Shown here piece after piece: positions 1-9,355 of a stretch of DNA of 13,596 nucleotides; positions within the stretch are counted from its first letter, which is position 1; every line of letters starts with the position of its first letter. The translations under genes were made by a program, and so were the position numbers. The notes beneath the pieces are model-generated. The model saw nothing but the letters and a program-made list of their open reading frames with translations. It had not been told where the DNA came from and did no database searches. Origin of the DNA: Auxenochlorella pyrenoidosa (lineage: Eukaryota > Chlorophyta > Trebouxiophyceae > Chlorellales > Chlorellaceae); the NCBI GenBank assembly GCA_001430745.1, contig KQ481983.1, positions 1,666,762 through 1,680,357 of the forward strand, given 5' to 3'.

Positions 1-1
1 G

Positions 2-1449
2 CCGGTGTTCGAGGAGATCAAGACTGGCGGCATGGCGGCGATGATGAAGTACATGAACGACCCGCGGTTCCTAGCGGTGAGGCAGCCGGCCCCGGCCGTG
101 GTGCAGGCAGCGCCAGCTGTGGGGAGCATGCCCTTGCCCCTGGCGGTGTGCGGTTGTTCATGGGTCTAGCGCCCCAGCATGGAAAGCAGACCTGGCCATA
201 GATTGCTATTGGCCAGGGTCGGGCTGCACAGGCTAGGCCCCAAGCACACACCTGCCTGGCGTGCAACAGAACCGACTGGGAGTGTGTTGGCACCGACATG
301 TGCACCCACTCCCTTGCCCTGCCCCGCAGAAAATCGGCGAGAAGATGGGCGACATCGACCCCTCGGCGCTGGGCGGCGCCGTCCCTGCTGCTGCCGCGCC
401 GCCGCCGCCGCCCCCCGAGGTCAACAACATCCTGGACGCCGCAAAGTGAGGGCCTGGCGCCGCCCCTGGCCCCACCTGCTCTCCCGCATGGCTGTTGGCT
501 CTGCTCTTCCGGCCTGCTGATGCTGCAAACGTGGGAATCCTTGCCCCCAGCCTCTGCTTGCTGGCCTGGCGCCATGCCACACATGTCCCTGCCAACCTTG
601 GGACACGAGACCCTGGGCACGCAGGAGGCAGCCAGAGCGGGCGCTGCGCAGCGCGTCCATGGCCTGGCGTGCCTGGGCCTGCAAACCCTGCCCCCCCTTT
701 CCCCCGCCCCCCCCCCCTTGCCACAAGGTATGGGGACCTGGAGGCGATTGAGGACTACATGGCCATCGGCAAGGGCGACCTGGCCGACTCGGAGCAGCGC
801 ACCGCGCTGCACTACGCCGTCGCGTACGACCGCGCGCCGGCCGTCAAGGTGGGCGCGTTGCGTGGCAGCGCCCGCCGGCGCGATGCAGCAGACCTGCAGC
901 CACGACGGCAGAGCGTGCCATCCGGCCCCCCCCCCCCCCGCCCCCCGCGACACGCTAGCAGCGCTGGCAACCAACCGTGCTCTGCCGCTGCTGCTGCTGA
1001 CCTGGCTCCCTCCCGCTGCGCCGCAGGCGCTGCTGGACAACGGCGCCGACACCGCTGCACGTGACAAGGGCGGCAACCCGCCCCTGCACTATGCGGCCGG
1101 GTGAGTGCAACCCTGACGCGCCCGCTGGTCATACGCTGCCAGGGAATGATGCATGCCACTGCTGCTGCCCTTCTCCAGGGCGCAGAAGCAGGGTGCCTGC
1201 GGCTCCTGCTCTTTGCTTCAAGGCGCGCCTCACAGCACGCACACACCGCCCCGCTCTGCCCCCTGCAGCTATGGCCGCGAGGAGTGCGTGAAGCTGCTGC
1301 TGGCCGCCGGCGCCGACATCACGGCCACCAACGACAAGGGCCAGAATGCGGCCGAGGTGGTCAAGTCTGAGCCCCGCAACCCCCTCAACCAGAATGCCGC
1401 GCTGCTGGCGGTGCTGGAGGGTGCTGCCGAGCTGGCAAGCATCCAGTGA
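2..1449 (+). CDS. AKR2-type ankyrin-repeat protein, chloroplast outer-envelope targeting factor (5'-partial)
   Basis: Exons read as 2-76, 330-445, 728-848, 1027-1100 and 1269-1449 (stop TGA 1447-1449); all four introns are GT-AG and the frame stays open, giving 188 residues of the C-terminal part. The visible protein starts with an STI1-like segment (MAAMMKYMNDPRFLA, then KIGEKMGD), followed by a Pro/Ala-rich linker. Three ankyrin units follow: one beginning VNNILDAAKYGDLEAIEDY with TALHYAV, one ALLDNGADTAARD with PLHYAAG, one YGREECVKLLLAAGAD. This order and the PLHYAAGYGR-EC core match the C-terminus of plant AKR2A/AKR2B. Those proteins are cytosolic chaperones that bind newly made outer-envelope proteins and dock on envelope lipids through the ankyrin repeats. 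From memory, the Tyr and Arg of the YGR motif take part in lipid binding in Arabidopsis; both are kept here. The N-terminal half lies outside the window. The next gene, on the same strand, is a TOC34 receptor. Another ankyrin protein is possible but less likely given the STI1-like part. Confidence 0.85.
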
Positions 1450-1994
1450 GGGGGGGTGCGCCCCGCCGCCCCAGGCTGGCAGCTGGGGGCAGGCTCTCAT
1501 GGAAAGCCCCACTACCACCACCCCTGCCCACTCGTTGCTGCTCGGACCCGTGTGCCACCTCGCCTCCTGCTGACCGCCCTGTTTCTCTTCCCAACACTGC
1601 CCTTCCTTGCAACGGTGGCACAAGCTTATGTCGTACCCTTTTGCCGCCGCCCTCTCTGTAAAGTTCTGCGGACCATCTTCTCCATGCAGACAGCAGGTCC
1701 CCATTGGTGCACATGTGAGGCAATGAAACTCCATAGTACCCAGCCAACCCCCATGTAGAGATGCCGGCTAGGTGCTGGGCACCAGAGCCGCTCATCCCGC
1801 TGCCCCCATGGCGCGCCCGCATGGACCCCATCTCCTCACAGGCCCCCTGCATGCGCTTGCTCTGAGCAGCACATGCACCAGGGTTCCGCATCGGCGTTTC
1901 GCCTCTTGCTAAACCGCTCGCGGACACTGTTTTCGGCAGGCCAGCTTGGGTGCGGAGCTGGGCACCTTGAGGAGTTCTTCTTGCACTAACAGCG
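1450..1994 (+). other. Intergenic: AKR2-type 3' UTR and TOC34-type promoter
   Basis: No coding sequence recognised. A TGTAA at 1657-1661, 208 nt after the stop codon, matches the usual green-algal polyadenylation signal, so the upstream transcript probably ends shortly after it. The remaining roughly 300 bases must hold the promoter and 5' UTR of the TOC34-type gene. I see no convincing TATA box there. Confidence 0.5.
1657..1661 (+). terminator. Probable polyadenylation signal TGTAA of the AKR2-type gene
   Basis: TGTAA is the common poly(A) signal in chlorophyte algae. It sits about 200 nt beyond the TGA at 1447-1449 in otherwise non-coding sequence. The motif is short, so the call rests on position. 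Confidence 0.5.
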
Positions 1995-4894
1995 ATGACA
2001 GAATACCATGATGAGCACGCCGACTATGTCAGCGGCGAGGAGGAGTATGAGGAGGAGGATGCCGACCTGCTGGACGCCGCTGAGGGTGTGGACGAGTTCT
2101 CGGAAGAGGAGGGCCTCGTAGATGATGAAATTGACGAGGATGGTAAGCTTCCAGGCTGCCGCTTTGCTGCCGCTCCGCCTTGCCTCCTGGTTCTCCGCCC
2201 TCCCGGCCGGCTCTGCCCCACCTGCATTGTCCGGAAATGAGCTAAAATAGCCGATGCCACTGGCCCCCTGCCCGACAGCCGACGATGATGAGGACGAGGT
2301 GGAGGAGCAAGGCGGCGGTGGCGGCGGCGGCGGCGCTGGCGGTGCGCCTGGCGGCGGCCAAGGCCAGATGCTCTACATCCCTGGCCTGGGCTACATCCCG
2401 CTCGCCAACTTCCCAGGGCTCGGTGGCGCGCGCGGCGGCGGCGGGCCGGGCGCTGCGCCACAGCAGCCAGAGGGCGAGCGCGAGTGGGACAGCCTGAGCT
2501 CGCTGCCGCCGGCGACGCAGGAGGGCCTGCTGAATGCACTGCAGGCGGTGCAGGAGGACGGCCGCACCGAGCTGAGGCTGCTGGTGCTGGGCAAGGGCGG
2601 CGTGGGCAAGAGCAGGTGCGGAGCACGGCAGCTGGGCTGCCGCTGGCTTGGGGGCCGGCACACCTGCATGCGGCGGCGGGTGTGCAGGGAGCAGCTGCTG
2701 TAGGCGGCGGGGGTGCACAGAGCGCAGCTGCTGCAGGCCAGACGGCGGCCAGGCGCTGCGCAGGCGGGCTCCCGCCCTGTGCATGCGCCGCCCAACCGCT
2801 CCCGCTGCCTGCCCTGGCCCCCTCCCGCCTGTTCTGTCTGCGCGCAGCACCGTCAACTCGCTGCTCAACGAGCGGTGCGCCAACGTGACGGCGTTCCAGC
2901 AGGACACGGCGCCGCGCCCCACCGAGTACAGCCGCGTGGCCCGCGGCTTCACGCTGCACTGCATCGACACCCCCTCGCTGCTGGACCAGGACAATGTCTC
3001 CGACGCGGTGGGTGCCGCCGGCCAGGGCAGCCGGCCAGCACGCACGCACAGACCACCAGCCGCCGCCCACCCGGGCAGAGGCTGCAGGCAGGCGCCGGGC
3101 CGCTGCCAGGGGCGCAACCCCAACGGCCGGCCCGTCGCTCCCCGCCCGCCCGCCGCAGAAGCTGGAGGCCATTGCCAAGTTCATCCGCGACCGGCCGGTG
3201 GACGCCGTGCTCTACCTCGACCGCCTCGACTCGTGGAAGGTGGACACCCTGGACCGCAAGGTGGGGGGGCAGCGCCCGCCCCGCCCCGCCCCGCCCCGCC
3301 CTGCCCTGCCCTGCCCTGGTTGTTGGGCCGTGTCGAGTGCTCGGGGGTGGCGCGCTGCTGGCGCACAGCGGCTATCCAGCGCGAAGCCGCAGATCGGCGC
3401 ACCACCCCTCCCCCCCCAGCAGGTGCTGGAGGGCGTCACGCGGGTGCTGGGCCCCGGCATCTGGGCCAACGCCGTGCTGGGCTTCACCCGCGCCTCCGAG
3501 TCCTCCGCGCCCGCCGGCGTGGAGTTTGCGGCGCACGTGGAGGCGCGCGCGGCAGCGCTGCGGTCGGCCATCCGCAAGGTGGGGCGCCGGGCTCTCGTGC
3601 CCCTGGAAGGCCACTGGAAGGCTGCGAGCGCTGCGGGGGTGGCTGTCCCCCCCCCCTGGGAGCTGACCGCCTGGGAACCACCGGGATGCCTGCACCATGC
3701 CCAGTCGCTGCTGCGCATGCACTTGGGGCTGCCGGCGCCTGGCACCGACCCCCGCCCCCCCTGCCCCGCGCCGCGTCCAGGCCGGCGGCCCCGCTGACGC
3801 CGAGCTGGCGGTGGCGCTGATCGAGAACAGCAGCCGCTGCCCCACCAACGAGGATGGCGAGAAGGTGGTGGCCCCGGCCGGCACCCCCTGGCTGGTGGAC
3901 CTGGTGGAGAAGGTGGGTCACAGGCCGGGCGCTGGCCGCGGTCGGATGGGGGCTCGGGCGGCGCGACGGCGAGGCTGGGCGGCGCCCCCGCCCCCACCCG
4001 GTGCTCCGCGTTGCGCATGGCAGGCCTCCGGTGCGCTGCTGCCTGTGCGCTACGCTGCCTCGCGGTGTCACCCTGCAGGGGGCTGCACCCTCTCGTGCCG
4101 CAGGTGGCCGAGGTGGCGCTCAACGTGCAGCCCTTCCAGCACGACGCTAGGGCCGCGGCCAGGGCCTCTAACCCCAACCGCCGCCGCAAGTGGCTCATTC
4201 CGCTGGTGCTGGCGGCGCAGGTCGGCGGGGCCGGGGGCTGGGCGTCATGTGGGGCAGCCGCTTGCGCCTGTGCCGGTGCCCTCGGCAGATTTGCAGCTCC
4301 TGGCGAAGGCTACAAGCCGCGTGCCTCCACTGTCGGCCACGGCCCGCTGCCTGCCCAACACACACACACACACCACCACCACCACCACCACCTTACCCCC
4401 CCCACCACCACCACTTTCCCCCCTCCGCGCAGCTGGGCCTCAAGCTGCTGCTGGACCGGGTGCTGGATGAGGACGGCTGCCGCGGCGACGCCAACGGGCC
4501 CTTTGACGAGCAGACGGTGCGGGAGCGGCGCGAGGAGCTCAAGCGCGACAAGGTGAGGCGCCGTGGCGGTGGGGCCGCGACAGCAAGCCGGCCGCCAGTG
4601 CGCGCTGCAGAGGCAGGACGCCAGACCGGCGTGGTGCAGGCGGGGGGTGAGGGGTGGGGGGCACGTGGCACACAAACGGCCTCTGCGCATGCGTGCGCCG
4701 GCCACTGCTGAGGCGGCATGGCCTGCACACTGGCCTGGCGGCTCTGACCCTCCCCCCTGTCCCTCCGCCTCCTCCCGCAGGAGGAGCGCAAGCGCAAGCA
4801 GGAGCGCAAGAAGGCGCTGGCCACGGGCACCTCGGCGCCGGCGGCCGCATTCTACGACGACTTCACAGAGGAGGAGGAGGACGACGACTTCTGA
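1995..4894 (+). CDS. TOC34: TOC34-family GTPase, chloroplast outer-envelope preprotein receptor
   Basis: Exons 1995-2142, 2279-2615, 2848-3007, 3159-3260, 3423-3578, 3781-3912, 4104-4220, 4433-4552 and 4781-4894 join in frame to 461 residues. TOC34 is a tail-anchored GTPase of the outer envelope that recognises transit peptides as part of the TOC translocon. Residues 1-60 are very acidic, followed by a Gly-rich linker and a YIPGLGYIPLANFPGLGG stretch. The P-loop GKGGVGKSS (154-162) spans the exon 2/3 joint. Further family marks are RPT (185-187), IDTPS (201-205), VLYLDRLD (232-239), VDTLDR (243-248), ENSSRC (316-321), and NPNRRRKWLIPLVLAAQ (368-384) leading into the C-terminal membrane segment at about 375-391. 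The tail (392-461) has basic KR-rich and then Glu/Asp-rich stretches ending DDDF. The GTPase core follows plant Toc34, but at 461 residues it is longer than the ~310 of plants. The ATG at 1995 is the first one opening the acidic exon; an extra upstream exon cannot be excluded. TOC159/TOC90 is less likely because the hydrophobic anchor and short tail fit TOC34. Confidence 0.9.
3274..3318 (+). repeat. Pentanucleotide tract (CCGCC then CTGCC units) in a TOC34-type intron
   Basis: About nine tandem copies of a five-base unit, first CCGCC-like and then CTGCC-like, lie just inside the intron that follows exon 4. Simple-sequence expansion by slippage is the likely origin. Confidence 0.7.
4358..4413 (+). 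repeat. AC and ACC microsatellite in a TOC34-type intron
   Basis: A run of AC dinucleotides (about 4358-4372) passes into ACC trinucleotides up to about 4392, and a second CCA run follows at 4401-4413. It lies within 20 to 75 nt upstream of the acceptor of exon 8 and forms part of the pyrimidine-rich 3' end of that intron. Confidence 0.8.
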
Positions 4895-5820
4895 GCCCGC
4901 TGCCCCTGCTGCCCGCGCGCCCCTCCTCTGGCTGCTGAGCGTGCGAGGCGTTGCGGGGTGCCCCCTGACGCATGCTGGCGGCGGGGGGTAACGCACGCAG
5001 GCGACGCAGCTGGCGCGGCTTGCCATTGCGGCCAGCGCTAGCCCGCTCGCCTGCGCGGCCCGTCGCTGACGCCGCAGCCCTCCCTGCGTTATGGACCGTC
5101 TCCGTTGAACTACCGATTCCCTTGCTCATCTGTTCTCCTTTTCAATGCTGCTCGCTTGGCCCACTCCCTGCCTTCTCACGTTCAGACCCTCTCCCTCAAA
5201 ACGATGTGCTCCCGCCTGGGCAGCGATTCCTGCTTCAATGCAAACCAGAACATCCTGCCGCTCAACACAGCCAGCATTAAAACCCCCGCATCTTGCAGCT
5301 TGGCATGGTGAAGAGCGTAGAGGCAGCTGTTGCATATTGGGCAGCTCAGGCCGGGCCGCACATGGTGGCAGCACCGCGCGTCATGGGCAAGCGGCTTGGG
5401 TCAGCGTCAGCGCAGCCAGACGCTGGATGCGCAAACATTCCAAACGGTTGGAGACACCAACAGCTAGCTAGCAGCAACAATCGAGGAACATGTTGCAAGG
5501 AGACCCTTCCCGCTGGACCCTTGCATGGTGGGGGAGTGCTGTGCTGGGCGGCGGCGCCAGCGGCGCAGCCCTGTGCCCAGAATTGGCCAAAAAGTGGGCC
5601 CTGTTTTTTGAAAATTTCGAGAAAGAGGCCCGTCCCCAAAGGGTTAAAGAGACACTGTTGACATCAGTCGGGAGTGAGGGCGGGCGAGGGCGGCACACAA
5701 GCACCCGGGGGCAGCTAGGGCCTGCAGGCCTCTCCCCCCTCGCCCTGCAAGACAGATCCGACATTCCTGGACACTGCAGTGCCCCGTCCGTCCGGGGCGG
5801 CCGCAACCACAGCACGCGTC
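4895..5820. other. Long stretch without a recognised gene
   Basis: The first part is the 3' UTR of the TOC34-type gene; an ATTAAA at 5276-5281 is a possible but weak poly(A) signal, and no TGTAA was found. From about 5290 on, open frames exist on both strands but show no family resemblance and no clear exon structure. A local AT-richer patch (about 5580-5660) stands out from the GC-rich surroundings. I see no transposase, RNA gene or long repeat here. Confidence 0.5.
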
Positions 5821-5840
5821 ATGTTGCACCATGTTGCACA
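5821..5840 (+). repeat. Tandem pair of ATGTTGCAC motifs upstream of a TATA-like box
   Basis: ATGTTGCACC is followed directly by ATGTTGCACA. The pair lies 25 bases before CATAAAAG, so it could be a doubled regulatory site, but chance is not excluded. Confidence 0.4.
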
Positions 5841-5864
5841 GCCGCGTCCAGTTGCGGACGGGGC

Positions 5865-5872
5865 CATAAAAG
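5865..5872 (+). promoter_or_regulatory. TATA-like box CATAAAAG
   Basis: CATAAAAG lies 92 bases before the ATG at 5964, a fitting distance for a promoter with a short 5' UTR. Nearly the same motif (CCATAAAG) is found in the same position relative to the histone H4 start on the other strand. Confidence 0.45.
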
Positions 5873-5963
5873 AGACGCTGCGGCTCTGCAATGCTATTCC
5901 CGCAACGCCCAATTTGCCCGCAGGCCCCCTCTCTCACCCTCCCGCCCAGCCAGCCTCCCAGCC

Positions 5964-6803
5964 ATGGCCCGCCTCATGCACACCCCCACTGGCGTCTCCG
6001 ACTTTGCCCCCGCTGCTGGTGAGTCAAGGGAGGGTGGATGGCGGGGAAGAGGCTCGATAGAAGGCGCCTGCAAGCCCTCCCCAGGCTGGCCCGCCGCCAT
6101 GGCGCCGCCATCTAACATCTGGTGCCGTGCCCTGCCTGCCTGCAGCTGCTTAGTCCATGCAAGCTTCAGGCTGTACCTATACCGACCCTGCAAGCGCCAA
6201 GGCGGCGCCCCAGGCCGCAGCCAACGCCGCAGCCAACGGCTGGACCATTGGCACCGCCGCCGCGCTGTGCCGCCACGCCACAGCATGCACGCCCCCCCGA
6301 GCACGCGCCGGCGTGCATGAACTTTGCGCTGGCGCCTCCTGCAGCCTCCTGTGCAGCCACAGAGGCTTCCCCTTCTGTTCAGGCCCCCTTCACTCTTGAC
6401 CTGGAGCTGAGCCCCGACGAGGTGGGTGGGAGTGGCGGGTGGTGATTCGAGAGCGGTAGGGCCTGTCCTGCAACAGGAGTACAGGACTGCGCACTTTCTG
6501 TGTTGCCACAAGCCAATCTCACTCGGCCCTGCCCCTCCTCCTCTGCCCAAGTCTCTGCAGGCGGTCTGCCTGGTCCAGGCCCTGGCTGCGCCGGCCGCCG
6601 ACGCCATCCCCGCACCCCGCCCTGTGGCAGCAGCTCTGCAGGCAGCGCGCTCCCTGCCCCAGCGGCTGCACCACACCGCCAGCGGCCTGGGCATGGCAGG
6701 CAGGCGGGTGCTGCGGGCTGCCGTCAACGGCGCTCGTCGCCTGCGCAGCACCTTGGCGGCCGCCGCCTGCATGTCTCTTCACTCCTCTGCCGCTGCCGCC
6801 TAG
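5964..6803 (+). CDS. Small protein of unknown function (tentative three-exon model)
   Basis: I do not recognise this protein. A model with exons 5964-6018, 6345-6421 and 6561-6803 uses GT-AG introns and gives 124 residues. It starts MARLMHTPTGVSDFAPAA, has a central acidic segment PFTLDLELSPDE, and ends in a long Ala/Arg-rich, probably helical part with SLPQRLHHTASGL and GRRVLRAAVNGARRLRS. It has no membrane segment and no known motif. Support comes from the TATA-like box 92 bases upstream, the good donors GTGAGT and GTGGGT, the acceptor CTCTGCAG, and the in-frame joints. The middle acceptor is the weak point: AG sites at 6344, 6356 and 6362 all keep frame, and a further exon could sit in the 326-nt first intron. 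Its 3' end faces the histone H4 gene. It could also be non-coding. Confidence 0.4.
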
Positions 6804-7111
6804 CCCTTCACGCACGTCAACTAAGGCTAAGCCACCCCCCTGGCAGCCAGCCTTGCCTCCCTCCCTCCCCCTGTGCCAAGGGGCTTGACCGTGACCTGAC
6901 AGCGACAGCACCTCCACCTTGCGACCTGCCCCCCTTGCTTCTCCTCCTGCCCTCTCCCTTAACATCCTCTCATTACCTGAAGCGCCCCTGGCCCCCAAGT
7001 TGTGTCACACTACACCGTCAAGCAACAGGGAGCAGTCAAGTGCTGGGGCTGGGCATGCAGAGGCAGGCAGGGCAGGAGGCGAAGAGCAGGTGCATGTCTC
7101 CGTCAAGGGGT

Positions 7112-7127
7112 GGTGTTGAATAACACC
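7112..7127 (-). terminator. Histone H4 mRNA 3' hairpin
   Basis: On the minus strand the sequence reads GGTGTTATTCAACACC: a perfect 6-bp stem with a 4-nt ATTC loop, starting 51 nt after the H4 stop codon. It matches the layout of replication-dependent histone 3' hairpins of algae and animals, which replace a poly(A) tail and bind SLBP. The identical hairpin with identical flanks follows the neighbouring H3 gene. Confidence 0.9.
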
Positions 7128-7177
7128 AGTTGTTGTTCTTGTTTGAGTCGGGATGGCGGAGCCCAGCCGGCAGGTGC

Positions 7178-8280
<1,103 letters not shown>

Positions 8281-8331
8281 GCGGCCACCCGCCCTGCGGC
8301 ACTGCCTCTGCCACCACAACAAAAACCAACT

Positions 8332-8347
8332 GGTGTTATTCAACACC
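8332..8347 (+). terminator. Histone H3 mRNA 3' hairpin
   Basis: GGTGTTATTCAACACC forms a 6-bp stem with an ATTC loop, 52 nt after the H3 stop codon. The hairpin and flanks (28 bases in all, from CAACTGG to CCCCTT) are identical to the element after H4. Confidence 0.9.
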
Positions 8348-8359
8348 ACCCCTTTACTG

Positions 8360-9355
8360 GAGATCATTCTTGGGTCTGGGTGGCTCTGTTGATGCTGTCT
8401 GAAGGTTGGGAGAGCTACTGCCGATGCTTGACGTGTGGCTGCATGCTGCAGGGCTTGCTACTGGCGCCCAACCTCTCAGGGAGCAGCAGCAGCAAAATGT
8501 TGACGATGCAAGGGGACAGGGGTCAAGACGGGGTGACTGGGCGGCCTCCCGAGGAGCCCCTTTCAAAGTGTGTGACGCAATGCCACCGGCTGAGGACAAG
8601 CACAGGGTTTGGCTGGGCATGCACAGACTGCCATGGCGGGAAGGGCAGGAGGGACCGCTGGCGCTGCAGTAACTGGCAGGGTTTGATTTACAAGGAAGCA
8701 GGGTCAGCATGCCACTCTGCAATGCACCCCTCGAGGCTGGCAGTAACAAAGCCCAGGATGGTGGGAAGCTGCACCGCCGCCGCTGCCTCAGCCACACCCA
8801 GACCAGTGCAGCTGATGATTCACCCGTGGGCACATGACAGCTGGCGGAACGCCTAACCCAAGATCGTTAGGTCAGGCAACCTTAACGACCACCAAGCTGA
8901 CGCTGCCGCCACCAGCACTCTTCCTGGGGTGCAGGGGCGAGTCCAAGGAGCTCCCGGCCCTTTTTCCCAGCTTGGGAATTTCCCTGGAAGGGAAGAAAGA
9001 AATTTCCCTGGAAGGGAAGAAAGAAAGTCCTTCACATAATAAAGTCAAGCGAGCCCTTCTTTCGACAAACTCGGTTCCATTTTACGTGCCTGCCCATGAT
9101 GCGAGTTGCCAGACTCTTGTGTGAGTCATCCGCCCCCAGCCAGTGCCGCCCAGTGGACAGGCAGCTCCGCCAGTAGGTGCGCCGCAACGACCCTTCATTG
9201 CGCCTGCAATTGGCTCTACCCCTGGTTAAACATAACTTCGTTGCTCAGATCCAAGGCCAGGTGCCACACTGTCTGCCAGCCTTGCCACATGCATTCTGCA
9301 GCCCGCCCATGCAGGCGCTGGGTGCGCTGCAAGGCGCGCGGTTGAATTGGCATTG
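8360..9355. other. Long stretch without a recognised gene; holds the helicase gene promoter
   Basis: Open frames on both strands (for example 8380-8856) show no family resemblance, no clear exon structure and no obvious promoter. A 24-bp tandem repeat lies at 8977-9024. An AATAAA at 9038-9043 has no gene before it to serve. The last 200 bases should contain the promoter of the helicase-type gene; an inverted CCAAT (ATTGG, 9209-9213) is the only recognisable motif. Confidence 0.5.
8977..9024 (+). repeat. Perfect 24-bp tandem duplication
   Basis: Bases 8977-9000 and 9001-9024 are identical. Each unit contains the small palindrome TTCCCTGGAAGGGAA (6-bp arms, 3-nt loop), so each copy could form a hairpin. 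Confidence 0.9.

Noticed and set aside
18..1076. 352-codon open frame on the minus strand opposite the AKR2-type exons
   Set aside because: It is the antisense of confirmed exons and GC-rich introns, has low-complexity Ala/Arg/Gly content and no family resemblance.
2024..3184. 386-codon open frame on the minus strand opposite TOC34
   Set aside because: It covers the antisense of GTPase exons; the Arg/Ala-rich composition is typical of GC-rich shadow frames.
2648..3820. 390-codon plus-strand open frame through TOC34 introns
   Set aside because: It runs through introns and reads only exon 3 in the TOC34 frame; the spliced model explains the conserved motifs.
5293..5661. 122-codon open frame in the gap after TOC34
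   Set aside because: No recognisable motif, no promoter or splice support, and composition without coding character.
8380..8856. 158-codon plus-strand frame and the overlapping 159-codon minus-strand frame
   Set aside because: Neither shows a family motif, splice support or promoter; two overlapping frames of equal length are expected in GC-rich DNA.
8864..8891. Imperfect inverted repeat (TCGTTAGGT ... AACCTTAACGA)
   Set aside because: One base is missing from an arm and the repeat is short; chance is likely.
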